Shown here in pieces: positions 27,281 to 35,324 of a stretch of 64,000 nt of DNA; position 1 is the stretch's first letter, and each line of letters starts with the position of its first letter. Under the pieces are notes generated by a model. It did not search any database. It saw only the letters and a program-made list of their open reading frames with translations, and was not told the DNA's origin. The position numbers and the translations under genes are program-made. The DNA comes from Verrucomicrobiales bacterium (lineage in GTDB: Bacteria > Verrucomicrobiota > Verrucomicrobiia > Limisphaerales > UBA11320): positions 1 to 64,000 of the forward strand of contig JAEUHE010000183.1 in NCBI GenBank assembly GCA_016793885.1, written 5' to 3'.

Positions 27281-29086
27281 TCACATCGAGGGGAAGGCGG
27301 GGTGGACACCCGACGCCGCCAGCCGAGCCAGGGCGTCAGGCCCGACGGGTTCCTCGGGTTGCCACGGCAGCCACGCAGTGCGGGTGGAATGCTGTTCCAC
27401 CACCTCGCTCAAGTAGCGATGCTCGGCCTGCTCGCGGCGCTGGAGCAGTGGATCGCATGACCCGCTGCGGAGTAAACTTTGGTTAATCACCCAGCCGAAC
27501 GGCTCAATGTGGGCGCGGCGCAAATCTTCCTGCAACGCCGCCGCCTCATGCACCGGTGTTGCCTCCGGCAAGGTCACCAGCAAGATGCGCGTAAATCCGG
27601 GATCGCGGAGCCGTTCCAGCAGGTGCAAGACCGCCTCTGGTTGGGAGCTGCGGGACTGACGTTGAAGTTCACGGTTGTACGCCTCGCTGGCATCGAGCAG
27701 CAGAAGTGTGTGGCCGGTGGGTGCGGTATCCAGCACCACAAAACGGTCGGCACCCTGCCCCACCTCGCGGGCGAATGCGCGAAACACAGCGATCTCTTCC
27801 GTGCAGGGCGAGCGCAAGTCCTCTTCCAAAAGAGCGCGACCGGCCTTGTCCATGGTTGCGCCCTGAGCGCGCATGACTTCCTGTTGATAGGCAGCCGTCT
27901 CGGCCAAGGGATCTATCTTGCTGAGCGTGAGGCCATCCACCTGCCCCGCCAGTGTCTGAGCCACATGCGCGGCGGGATCGGTCGTGCTCAAATGCACGGC
28001 ATGGCCGCGTCGCGTCAGCATCACCGCGATGGCGGCAGCCACCGTGGTTTTGCCGACGCCCCCTTTACCCATGGTCATGATGACGCCGTTGCCCTGCCTT
28101 TCGAGGTCAACCACCAGGGACTCGAGGCTCTCCAGATGGGGTGGTGCCCACTCGATCTGGCACTGCGGAGCCGAAGCGACTTCCGCCTCCCCGTCCAACA
28201 ATCCGCGCAAGCCGCCCAGTCCAAGGATGTTGATCGGTCGGAGCGGCACAACGAAACTCGGTAAACTGGCGATGAAATCCCGCGCGGATTCCAAGGCCGC
28301 TTCGCCGCGCTGCTGCATAGCTTGCGACGTCAAGTCGTCGGGACAGTTCGTTTCGAAGAGGCCGTTGATGACCAGCCACTGGTTACCCACGCCGAGGGCA
28401 CGGAGTTCTTTCGAGGTCCGCTCCGCTTCGTGAAGAGCGGCCAACTGCGGACGACTGACCAGCACCAGCCTTGTGGCCGAGGGATCACCCAAAAGTGCGA
28501 CGGTCCGTTCATAAACGGCGCGCTGCTTTTCCAAACCAGCCAAGGGACCAAGACAGGATGTGCCGCTCGTGTTCTTATCGAGGAACTGGTCCCACGCTTT
28601 CGCCAAACTCATCAAGCGCAGCGTGTGTCCGGTTGGCGCGGTATCGAAGACGATATGGTCGTAGTCCTTTGCCGCCTCCGGATCTCCGATCAAGCCGGAG
28701 AATTCGTCGAAGGCCGCAATCTCGATCGTACAGGATCCCGAAAGCTGCTCTTCCATGCTGCGTAGGGCCGCCTCCGGCAAAAGCCCCCTCATGGGACCTA
28801 TCAATCGCTCCCGATAGGCCGAGGCTGCTTCGACCGGATTGATGTTCATCGCATCGAGTCCCGGCACACCCAGGATGGAGGTGGGTTGGTTTGTAAGTTT
28901 CGTCTCCAGCACCTCATCCAGATTGGACGCAGGATCAGTACTGACCAGCAATACGCGTTTGCCGGATTCGGCAAGTCTCAATGCCGTGGCGCAGGAAAGC
29001 GAAGTCTTACCCACGCCGCCCTTGCCGGTAAAAAACAGATAGCGTGTCGTGGACTGGGTATCACTCTGGTATAAAGGAAGCTTCAC
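27281..29086 (-). CDS. arsA: Arsenical pump-driving ATPase ArsA (two-domain)
   Basis: A 601-residue protein, close to the classical two-domain length (583 in E. coli R773). Halves A1 and A2 each carry the deviant P-loop GKGGVGKT (21-28 and 340-347) and the DTAPTGHT signal-transduction motif (148-155 and near 457). All three metalloid-binding cysteines are in their expected contexts: Cys119 (SGSCTIEIAAFDEF), Cys178 (SCLGPLAGLEKQR) and Cys428 (RSPCTEEIAVFRAF). It is therefore a genuine As(III)/Sb(III)-stimulated ATPase rather than a Get3-type single-domain homologue. In known systems ArsA docks on ArsB (or Acr3) to energise efflux. Neither gene is in this operon, where an ABC exporter occupies that position instead. 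Overlaps arsD by 4 nt. Confidence 0.96.
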   Translation of the reverse strand: MKLPLYQSDTQSTTRYLFFTGKGGVGKTSLSCATALRLAESGKRVLLVSTDPASNLDEVLETKLTNQPTSILGVPGLDAMNINPVEAASAYRERLIGPMRGLLPEAALRSMEEQLSGSCTIEIAAFDEFSGLIGDPEAAKDYDHIVFDTAPTGHTLRLMSLAKAWDQFLDKNTSGTSCLGPLAGLEKQRAVYERTVALLGDPSATRLVLVSRPQLAALHEAERTSKELRALGVGNQWLVINGLFETNCPDDLTSQAMQQRGEAALESARDFIASLPSFVVPLRPINILGLGGLRGLLDGEAEVASAPQCQIEWAPPHLESLESLVVDLERQGNGVIMTMGKGGVGKTTVAAAIAVMLTRRGHAVHLSTTDPAAHVAQTLAGQVDGLTLSKIDPLAETAAYQQEVMRAQGATMDKAGRALLEEDLRSPCTEEIAVFRAFAREVGQGADRFVVLDTAPTGHTLLLLDASEAYNRELQRQSRSSQPEAVLHLLERLRDPGFTRILLVTLPEATPVHEAAALQEDLRRAHIEPFGWVINQSLLRSGSCDPLLQRREQAEHRYLSEVVEQHSTRTAWLPWQPEEPVGPDALARLAASGVHPAFPSM

Positions 29087-29415
29087 GACGTAGCCCCCGC
29101 TCCATCAGCGAGGACCGCATGCGCCAATGTCACGCGCTCTTCATGGGTCAGGTAGCGGCCTTTCAAGTACACCGCGCCATCCAGCAAAACTACCGGCAGA
29201 GCCTCCGTGCCCTCTTGGTCAATCATGGCCTTGACGATTGGATTCTGCACGAACGCCATCGGCTGCTGTCCCATGTTGTAGCGCTCCACCTTCACGCCCT
29301 TCTGCCCCAGCTCAGTGAGCAGGGCGGCAAAGCTCACCAGCGCGGGATCAATTACAGTGCCGCAGAGACCGGTCGAGCAGCACATCGGCGGATCAAAGAC
29401 TTGGATGGTTTTCAT
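29083..29415 (-). CDS. arsD: Arsenite metallochaperone ArsD
   Basis: A 110-residue protein with the ArsD start MKTIQVFDPPMCCSTGLCG. It places Cys12, Cys13 and Cys18 exactly where the As(III)-binding trio of ArsD lies. A thioredoxin-like fold follows (VERYNMGQQPMAFVQNPIVK, ALPVVLLDGAVYLKGRYLT). ArsD receives As(III) from glutathione-type thiols, passes it to ArsA and raises ArsA affinity. The C-terminal vicinal cysteine pairs of the R773 protein are absent, as in many chromosomal ArsD, so it is not expected to be an effective repressor. First gene of the five-gene operon; its stop overlaps the arsA start. Confidence 0.96.
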   Translation of the reverse strand: MKTIQVFDPPMCCSTGLCGTVIDPALVSFAALLTELGQKGVKVERYNMGQQPMAFVQNPIVKAMIDQEGTEALPVVLLDGAVYLKGRYLTHEERVTLAHAVLADGAGATS

Positions 29416-29812
29416 AGGGTGGACATTTCCATTGCAAATTGCGGTTATTGGGCCCCCAGACTTCGCCTCCCCAGTCCCCGGTGCTGGCGTTCACGGCCTC
29501 GATGCACTCAAATAAGTTGAGCACGCCAGGCATCCGCAGTCGGCGAAAGACTAACAAGCCAGGTTTCTCATCCTCCGGAAGACCGGCATTGCACGATTAG
29601 TTCAGGTGCCTAGAGGATCAATAGCCGATGGGTAAGGACTCAGCTCCACAGGGTTTGTCCGATGCCAAACGCGGCTTGTGAAACGGATTTCGAGCCAGCG
29701 GATGTCGACTGGCTTTTCTAGCACGTGAACGACCCGCAATTCCCGCATTCGCACAAGTCACGAGCGAGCTTGAGATTTCCTTGTCCGAGCTTGAGCAGAC
29801 CTGTTACAGGCT
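29416..29812. other. Divergent intergenic region between the ars operon and the PVC dehydrogenase gene
   Basis: Promoters for both directions must lie here. I see no ArsR-type operator (long imperfect dyad) that I would defend and no gene for a regulator. A direct repeat CGAGCTTGAG occurs at about 29763 and 29787, 25-50 bp before the plus-strand start. Nothing else is recognisable. Confidence 0.5.
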
Positions 29813-32800
29813 ATGAATATGACACGTCCCTGGCGCCTCTGTGTTTTTGCGATCAGCCTGGCAGCGACCGTTTGGGTTCCAGCGGCCGAGCCCGCGGCGT
29901 TTAATCCAAAGATTGAACCGGCGTCCGATGCCCCCGAAAAAGCGATGCGAGCGATGAAGTTGCCGGAGGGTTTTGGCATTGAGTTGTTCGCCGCAGAACC
30001 GATGGTGTCGAGTCCAGTGGGGATTGCAGTGGATGAAAAGGGCGCGGTTTACGCGGCGGAAACCTTCCGGCATGGGACGTCGGTGCGAGGACACTTTGAG
30101 TGGCTGGAGGACGATCTGGCGGCGCGGACCGTGGAAGATCGTGTTGCCTTCACGCGCCGTCTCGCCCCGGACATCAGCCTTTACACTCGGGAGCACGAGC
30201 GGGTGCGGATGTTGGTAGACACGGATGGGGACGGGCGGGCAGACCGGTCCACGGTGTTTGCGGATGGGTTCAACGACATCGCGGCAGGGTTGGGGGCTGA
30301 TGTGATGGCGCGACGAGGGAAAGTCTATTTCGCGTGCGTGCCGGACTTGTGGCTGTTGGAGGATAAAGATGGGGATGGGCGGGCTGATGACCGGAAGAGT
30401 CTGCACCATGGGTATGGCGTTCATATTGGTTACACGGCCCACGACCTCCACGGATTAGAGATGGGGCCGGACGGAAAGATCTATTTCACGATGGCGGATC
30501 GGGGAATGCATGTAGTTCATGAAGGAAAAACGTTTCCTTACCCGGATACTGGCACGGCGCTGCGCTGCAATCCGGACGGATCTGAATTGGAGGTCTTTGC
30601 CATCGGATTGCGCAACCCGCAGGATTTGGCCTTTGATGAGTTTGGCAACTTGTTCACCGGCGACAACAACGCCGATGGGGGTGACAAAGCGCGGGTGGTT
30701 TACATCGTGGAGGGCGGGGACAGCGGCTGGCGGATTGGGTATCAGTTTATCCCTCCGGCCAACCGGCCATGGAACGCCGAACGGTTATGGCATCTCCCAT
30801 TCTCGGGGCAGGCGGCGTATTTAATTCCGCCCATTGGGCATTTGGCGTCCGGGCCGTCGGGGCTGGAGTATTATCCTGGATTGGGTTTTGGGGACGAGTA
30901 TCGGGGATCGTTCTTTCTTTGTGATTATCGCTATAGCCCCTCAGCAAGCACGCTGTTTCGCTTTACGGTGCAGACCCAAGGCGCGGGGTTTGGAATGGGG
31001 CTGGTGGAGAATTTCTTGAAGGGATCGGTGCCGACGGACGTGGAGTTCGGACCGGACGGCTGTTTGTACGTGTCGGAGATGGACGGCGCGCCGCCTTCAG
31101 TCAATCGAGGTCGCGTGTATCGGGTATTTGATCGGGCGCGGCGAACGGACGCCGCGGTGATGGAGACGAAGGCGCTGTTTGCGGCGGGTTTCGAGTCGCG
31201 ATCCGAAACGGAATTGGAGAAGTTGTTAGCCCACTCGGACATGCGTGTTCGGTTGGAGGCGCAGTTTGCGCTGGCGGAACGGGGAGCGGCAACTGTGTTG
31301 ACGCGGGTGCTTCAAGACTCGTCGCATCGACTGGCCCGGCTGCACGCCATCTGGGGCGTTGGACAACTGGCGCGCAAGGCGGCCTCGGCCGCCACGCCGC
31401 TCACTGGGGTTTTGAGCGATCGGGATCCGGAGGTGCGGGCGCAGGCAGCCAAGGTGTTGGGTGAAGCCCGCTGTCTTGCGGCATTCGAAGCGCTGGCGGC
31501 GCGGTTGAAGGATGAGAATCCTCGAGTGCGATTCTTCGCGGCGCTGAGTTTGGGAAAACTGGGGCGAATCGAAGCCATCGGCCCGCTCCTGGGTATGCTG
31601 CGGGAGAACACGGGAAACGATCCATACCTCCGCCACGCAGGCGTGATGGGTCTGGCTGGGATGGGAACGCCGGAGAAACTTTTATCGGCAGTTCGCGGCG
31701 CTTCGGGCGCGGAGCGGATGGGCGTGTTGTTGGCACTACGCCGCCTGCAGCACCCTGGTGTCTCGGAGTTCTTGGGCGACTCGGATCCGCTCATCGTGGT
31801 GGAGGCTGCACGGGCCATCTACGACATGCCGATTACTCCGGCGCTGCCGGCTTTGGCGGGATTATGGGATAGCGCGAAGGGGGGCTTGGCTCGCGTGGGA
31901 GACGATAGCAGCGCGCTGATGCGCCGCGTCATCAGCGCCAACTACCGACTAGGCGAGGCGGAACACGCGCAAGCATTAGCCCGCATCGCCACTGACGCGG
32001 AGTTGACGTCCGGTTTACGAGAGGAAGCCATTGATTTGTTGACGCGCTGGGCCAAGCCTTCAGGTCGCGACTCCTACCTGGGGATTTGGCGGCCCTTGCC
32101 CCCGCGTCCAGGACGAATTGCCCGGGAAGCGCTTCAAGGGTCGGTGGGGAGCCTGTTGCGTCAAACCGCGGAAATTGCGGTTGCAGCAGCGCGATTTGCC
32201 GGCGAGCACGGTGTGAACGAAGCCAGCGAGGCGCTCTTTGACGCGGTGCAGGCCGCGGGACGTCCGCCGGAACTGAAAGTGGCGGCGTTGAAAGCGTTGG
32301 AGCAGCTGGGGAGCAGGCGTTTGACCGAGGCGGTGATGCTGGCGACGGAAGCTCCCCATGCGGCGGTGCAGGCCGAGGCCAGCCGACTGATCCCCAAGAT
32401 AGCCCCCGACAAAGCCGTTGAATTATTGGAAAAGTCGTTAAGGAGTTCCTCCATTCGCGTTCAGCAAAGCGCCCTGACGGCCTTAACCGCATTGCCGGTA
32501 TCGCGAGCGGATGAGGTCCTGATCTCCCTTTTTGAGAAGATGGAGAAAGGAGAGCTGCCGCCCGAGCTGCATCTGGAACTCTTGACGGCAATGGAAGAAC
32601 GAAAAACCTCAGAACTAAAGACACGACTGGCATCGCGCGCGCGGGGTCTCTCCCCCACGGATCCACTGGCGGGGTATCGGGAGACGCTGGCCGGAGGGGA
32701 CGCGGGCCGGGGACGAAAGCTTTTCTTCGAGAAAGCGCAGGCGCAATGCGTGCGCTGCCACGTTGCAGAGAGAACCGGAGGCGAAGTTGGCCCCGACTTG

Positions 32801-33127
32801 TCGGCACTGGGCAAGCGAGCCAATCGGGAACAGATATTGGAATCACTCCTGGATCCGAACCGCACGATTGTTCCAGGCTATGCCAACGTCGAACTAACCC
32901 TTAAGGACCAGGAGAGCGTCACAGGAGTGTTGAAGAGCGAAGGGGCCGAAGCGCTAGAACTGGTGGATTTGAGTGGAAACAAAGTCCGAGTACCCAAGGA
33001 TCATATTGTCGGGCGCCGGGAGGGTCTCTCCTCGATGCCAACAAATATGGCGGAGTTTTTGACCAAGGCCGAGATACGCGATTTAGTGGAGTTCCTCGCG
33101 AATTTAGGAGTTCCAAAGATTCGGTGA
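29813..33127 (+). CDS. PVC-type membrane-bound dehydrogenase with HEAT repeats and C-terminal haem domain
   Basis: A 1104-residue protein. A signal peptide (MTRPWRLCVFAISLAATVWV) precedes a six-bladed NHL/sorbosone-dehydrogenase-like propeller (about 50-440). Its family strings include LPEGFGIELFAAEPMVSSP, GIAVDEKGAVYAAET, LVDTDGDGRAD and RNPQDLAFDEFGNLFTGDNN. HEAT-type helical repeats fill about 450-930. The C-terminus is a Planctomycete/Verrucomicrobium haem-binding domain with CVRCH at 979-983 and a distal methionine candidate in SSMPTNM. Such proteins are thought to oxidise sugars or sugar alcohols in the periplasm and pass electrons to the fused cytochrome. By eye the gene uses more G- and T-ending codons than its neighbours. 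It stands alone. Confidence 0.9.
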   Translation: MNMTRPWRLCVFAISLAATVWVPAAEPAAFNPKIEPASDAPEKAMRAMKLPEGFGIELFAAEPMVSSPVGIAVDEKGAVYAAETFRHGTSVRGHFEWLEDDLAARTVEDRVAFTRRLAPDISLYTREHERVRMLVDTDGDGRADRSTVFADGFNDIAAGLGADVMARRGKVYFACVPDLWLLEDKDGDGRADDRKSLHHGYGVHIGYTAHDLHGLEMGPDGKIYFTMADRGMHVVHEGKTFPYPDTGTALRCNPDGSELEVFAIGLRNPQDLAFDEFGNLFTGDNNADGGDKARVVYIVEGGDSGWRIGYQFIPPANRPWNAERLWHLPFSGQAAYLIPPIGHLASGPSGLEYYPGLGFGDEYRGSFFLCDYRYSPSASTLFRFTVQTQGAGFGMGLVENFLKGSVPTDVEFGPDGCLYVSEMDGAPPSVNRGRVYRVFDRARRTDAAVMETKALFAAGFESRSETELEKLLAHSDMRVRLEAQFALAERGAATVLTRVLQDSSHRLARLHAIWGVGQLARKAASAATPLTGVLSDRDPEVRAQAAKVLGEARCLAAFEALAARLKDENPRVRFFAALSLGKLGRIEAIGPLLGMLRENTGNDPYLRHAGVMGLAGMGTPEKLLSAVRGASGAERMGVLLALRRLQHPGVSEFLGDSDPLIVVEAARAIYDMPITPALPALAGLWDSAKGGLARVGDDSSALMRRVISANYRLGEAEHAQALARIATDAELTSGLREEAIDLLTRWAKPSGRDSYLGIWRPLPPRPGRIAREALQGSVGSLLRQTAEIAVAAARFAGEHGVNEASEALFDAVQAAGRPPELKVAALKALEQLGSRRLTEAVMLATEAPHAAVQAEASRLIPKIAPDKAVELLEKSLRSSSIRVQQSALTALTALPVSRADEVLISLFEKMEKGELPPELHLELLTAMEERKTSELKTRLASRARGLSPTDPLAGYRETLAGGDAGRGRKLFFEKAQAQCVRCHVAERTGGEVGPDLSALGKRANREQILESLLDPNRTIVPGYANVELTLKDQESVTGVLKSEGAEALELVDLSGNKVRVPKDHIVGRREGLSSMPTNMAEFLTKAEIRDLVEFLANLGVPKIR

Positions 33128-33463
33128 AATTCTCTGGACCCAGGACTCTGCGCCGCCACATCAAGAGTGGTTTGATGGACCGAGCATGGGCAGCTGAGGG
33201 GCTCGAGGCGATCACAACTCGGCTGGGCACCTGTCACCTGATCACATCTGCACCACACCTCGAGCGATGCCATGAGCGTCAAGTCGAGGCAGGCCCCAAT
33301 CATCACCGGTTCGAGATACCCCCTTTGATGTGATCCGAACTTTGGGCTTTCGGAGTAGCGGCGGATGAACTATACATGCTCGGTTCCGGAGCTGGGTGCC
33401 GATCTCTTGGCACGAAGGATTCCAGGATACACTCGCAGGGCTAACCTAGGCTGTTCATGACGT
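33128..33463. other. Gap with no recognisable gene
   Basis: Short frames on both strands read as low-complexity shadows with no family resemblance. I see no repeat shared with the rest of the window. Promoter elements for the following secreted-protein gene are expected near its right end but are not distinct. Confidence 0.5.
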
Positions 33464-34474
33464 ATGTTGTACAAGCGCTTATTATTCAGATTGGGACTTG
33501 GGAACTTCACAACCTCACTGGTATGCACCGCGTCAATTCTTGGCACTGTGGCTTCCGGGGCTGCGCTCTTCGAAGACGTACCCGCGCTGTCATCAGAGGC
33601 CCGCAGCTTGCTCGTCGCCTACTATGATGGCCGAGTCGGCATTCTGACCGACGGCTCTCATCGCGTGCTTTCCTGGACGCCGGTCGACGGCAATGGGATG
33701 CCCCTCGCGTCCATGGTAGTCACCCAGAGCGGTTCCGGGCTCGACTTCATCACCTCCGATGGGTCGGGCAAGTTGGCCTTCTCATCGACGGATGGAAGCA
33801 CCAGCCGCCAGCTCCAGGGCAGGCTGGTCGTGACAGCGGGCACTGCCTATACCATCCTTTGGAAAGGCTCCCACTCCACTCCAGCTCCGTTCCAAGGTCA
33901 GGGCAACTATGTCTACAACATCGGAAATGAGCTCAATCATCAACGTCAGGTCGCGTCGGGCGTGCCCGCAGTCGAGTTGTACGATGGTTCCACCACCCAT
34001 CGGGGCACGGTGAACGTCAATGTGATCGACAACGCCACCACGGTGTGGTCGACTATCTATAATGGGCGCACTCATCAAGCCTACGCGGATGGGTTCAACT
34101 TGGGAATTCCCGGCACTCCCAACTACAACGTCCCAGCGAACCCCGTTATTTTCATCGGAGCTTTCAATCCGGATGGCTTCAACTTCAACGGCCGACTGAG
34201 CGACCTGATTATCTTCAAAGGAGCGTTAGGCGAAACCGATCGCCTTCTACTGGAACAACACCTCACCAAGCCCGAGCTTGCCATCACGCGACTCGAGTCG
34301 GCGGCCCGTCTCGTTTGGCCGGCGTCCGCCGGACAGTTCGTGCTCGAGGCAGCAACCAGCGTTGAAGCACCTGATTGGAAGCCGGTGCCGATCACACCCA
34401 TCTTGACGCGTGGGAAATGGGCCGTCACCAACTCGACATCGGAGGCCCGCATGATTTTCCGCCTAGTGCCATGA
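33464..34474 (+). CDS. Secreted LamG/concanavalin-like protein with verrucomicrobial C-terminal domain
   Basis: A 336-residue protein with an N-terminal signal peptide (LGNFTTSLVCTASILGTVAS, cleavage near SGAA). The middle (about 55-275) is rich in beta strands and ends with FNFNGRLSDLIIFKGALGET then RLLLEQHLTK. This ending (a loose description of a structure attached to an edge-counting residue tail) is typical of LamG-like lectin folds in this phylum. The last 60 residues (LVWPASAGQFVLEAATSVEA, then MIFRLVP) match the short C-terminal beta domain that many verrucomicrobial secreted proteins share (L-x-W-P...F-x-L-E...F-x-R-L). Carbohydrate or cell-surface binding is a reasonable guess; no catalytic motif is visible. 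Confidence 0.6.
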   Translation: MLYKRLLFRLGLGNFTTSLVCTASILGTVASGAALFEDVPALSSEARSLLVAYYDGRVGILTDGSHRVLSWTPVDGNGMPLASMVVTQSGSGLDFITSDGSGKLAFSSTDGSTSRQLQGRLVVTAGTAYTILWKGSHSTPAPFQGQGNYVYNIGNELNHQRQVASGVPAVELYDGSTTHRGTVNVNVIDNATTVWSTIYNGRTHQAYADGFNLGIPGTPNYNVPANPVIFIGAFNPDGFNFNGRLSDLIIFKGALGETDRLLLEQHLTKPELAITRLESAARLVWPASAGQFVLEAATSVEAPDWKPVPITPILTRGKWAVTNSTSEARMIFRLVP

Positions 34475-34557
34475 GCCAGGTTGGACGCGGGGCAGCCCTA
34501 TGGAGCGCGGTGGCACGACCTCAGCATTGCCCACAAGTTCAGAAGATATTCGACCCC

Positions 34558-34966
34558 TATCCCAACGGGATAACGCCTCCAAGCCCAGGGTTGCGAGGCA
34601 CGAGCTACCCTGGGAAAAAGCCCCATCTAATCCAACCCCAAGGTGAGTTGCGAATTTTCACCCGCTCGTTCGAGAGCCGGGATAGACCCGAGAGCCGGCA
34701 TGGGGTGAACCACGGATTTCTCGGATGACACGGATTATAAACCAGGTTCCTGAATTGATCGATGGGTAATGGCGATCTTCAGGTGGAAAGTGCCCATGCT
34801 TTTCCATCCGTGTCATCCGAGAAATCCGTGGTCACCGTTGGCGTTTCTAGTCTGAAGTCTGATCCGCAACCCACCTTGGGGTTGTCCGAATACGCACAAC
34901 TCACCCAGGGTAGGCGCTCGTGCCTCACGCCGACCCTGGGCTTTGCGGCGGAATCCCTTCGGGATA
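34558..34966. repeat. Nested inverted repeat: outer imperfect arms around a perfect inner pair
   Basis: The left outer arm (34558-34655) and right outer arm (34861-34966) are diverged reverse complements. Shared blocks are CCCAGGGTAG, CTCGTGCCTC, CCCTGGGCTT, the ATCCC...GGGATA pair and CCTTGGGGTTG. Inside lie the 27-bp perfect arms of element B (34709-34735 / 34806-34832). The whole roughly 410-bp palindrome fills most of the gap between the convergent genes ending at 34474 and 35314. Confidence 0.75.
34709..34832. repeat. Heptamer-triplet inverted repeat B (27-bp perfect arms, 70-nt loop)
   Basis: The left arm reads AC-CACGGAT-TT-CTCGGAT-GA-CACGGAT, three heptamers at exact 9-nt spacing. 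The right arm (34806-34832) is the perfect reverse complement. It shows the same architecture as the elements at 13951, 50268 and 53286 despite different sequence. Confidence 0.92.
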
Positions 34967-35084
34967 CGGCGCGGCAATCGGGTCTGCAGACCGAAAAGAT
35001 GCGGGTAATGCTCAGGGCAAGACACCGCCTTCCCTGTACCGTCCACCAGGGCTTTGGGGGATTACAAGGTTACCAGCGCAGACG

Positions 35085-35324
35085 CCCGGCTCTCTTGACA
35101 CAAATTTTCAAGCTCAACTGCCTGAAAACTTCGTGTACCAATTCTTCCGGCCGCTCGCCGTCCAGCCGGACGGGAGGATTGTTGTCGGGGGCTACTGAAG
35201 TCTACAGGGCGAGGCTGGATCACGGTTCCTCGCACGACTAAAACCGAACGGCTCCCTAGATCAGAGCTTCAACCCAGTTGGGATTACTTGTGAATGGGGT
35301 GGGGACGCTATTTTCAAGGCCTGA
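35085..35324 (+). pseudogene. Delta-60-repeat protein remnant with internal stop
   Basis: The frame reads PGSLDTNFQAQLP, then LAVQPDGRIVVGGY, an in-frame TGA at 35196-35198, then SLQGEAGSRFLARLKPNGSL and DQSFNP. G-S-L-D-x-x-F ... L-A-V-Q-P-D-G-K/R-I-x-V-G-G-x-F ... R-L-x-x-D/N-G-S-L-D is the delta-60 repeat of large secreted propeller proteins. The stop replaces the aromatic residue that normally follows GGY. Neither signal peptide nor further repeats are present, and the end overlaps the convergent gene by 11 nt. It is a relic. Confidence 0.75.

Noticed and set aside
27281-29086. ArsA as a Get3/tail-anchored-protein ATPase
   Set aside because: Two domains and all three metalloid cysteines, plus adjacent ArsD, identify an arsenical ATPase.
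29416-29812. Missing arsR in the gap upstream of arsD
   Set aside because: No frame with a winged-helix or C-x-C-x-x-D-type metalloid site is present on either strand.
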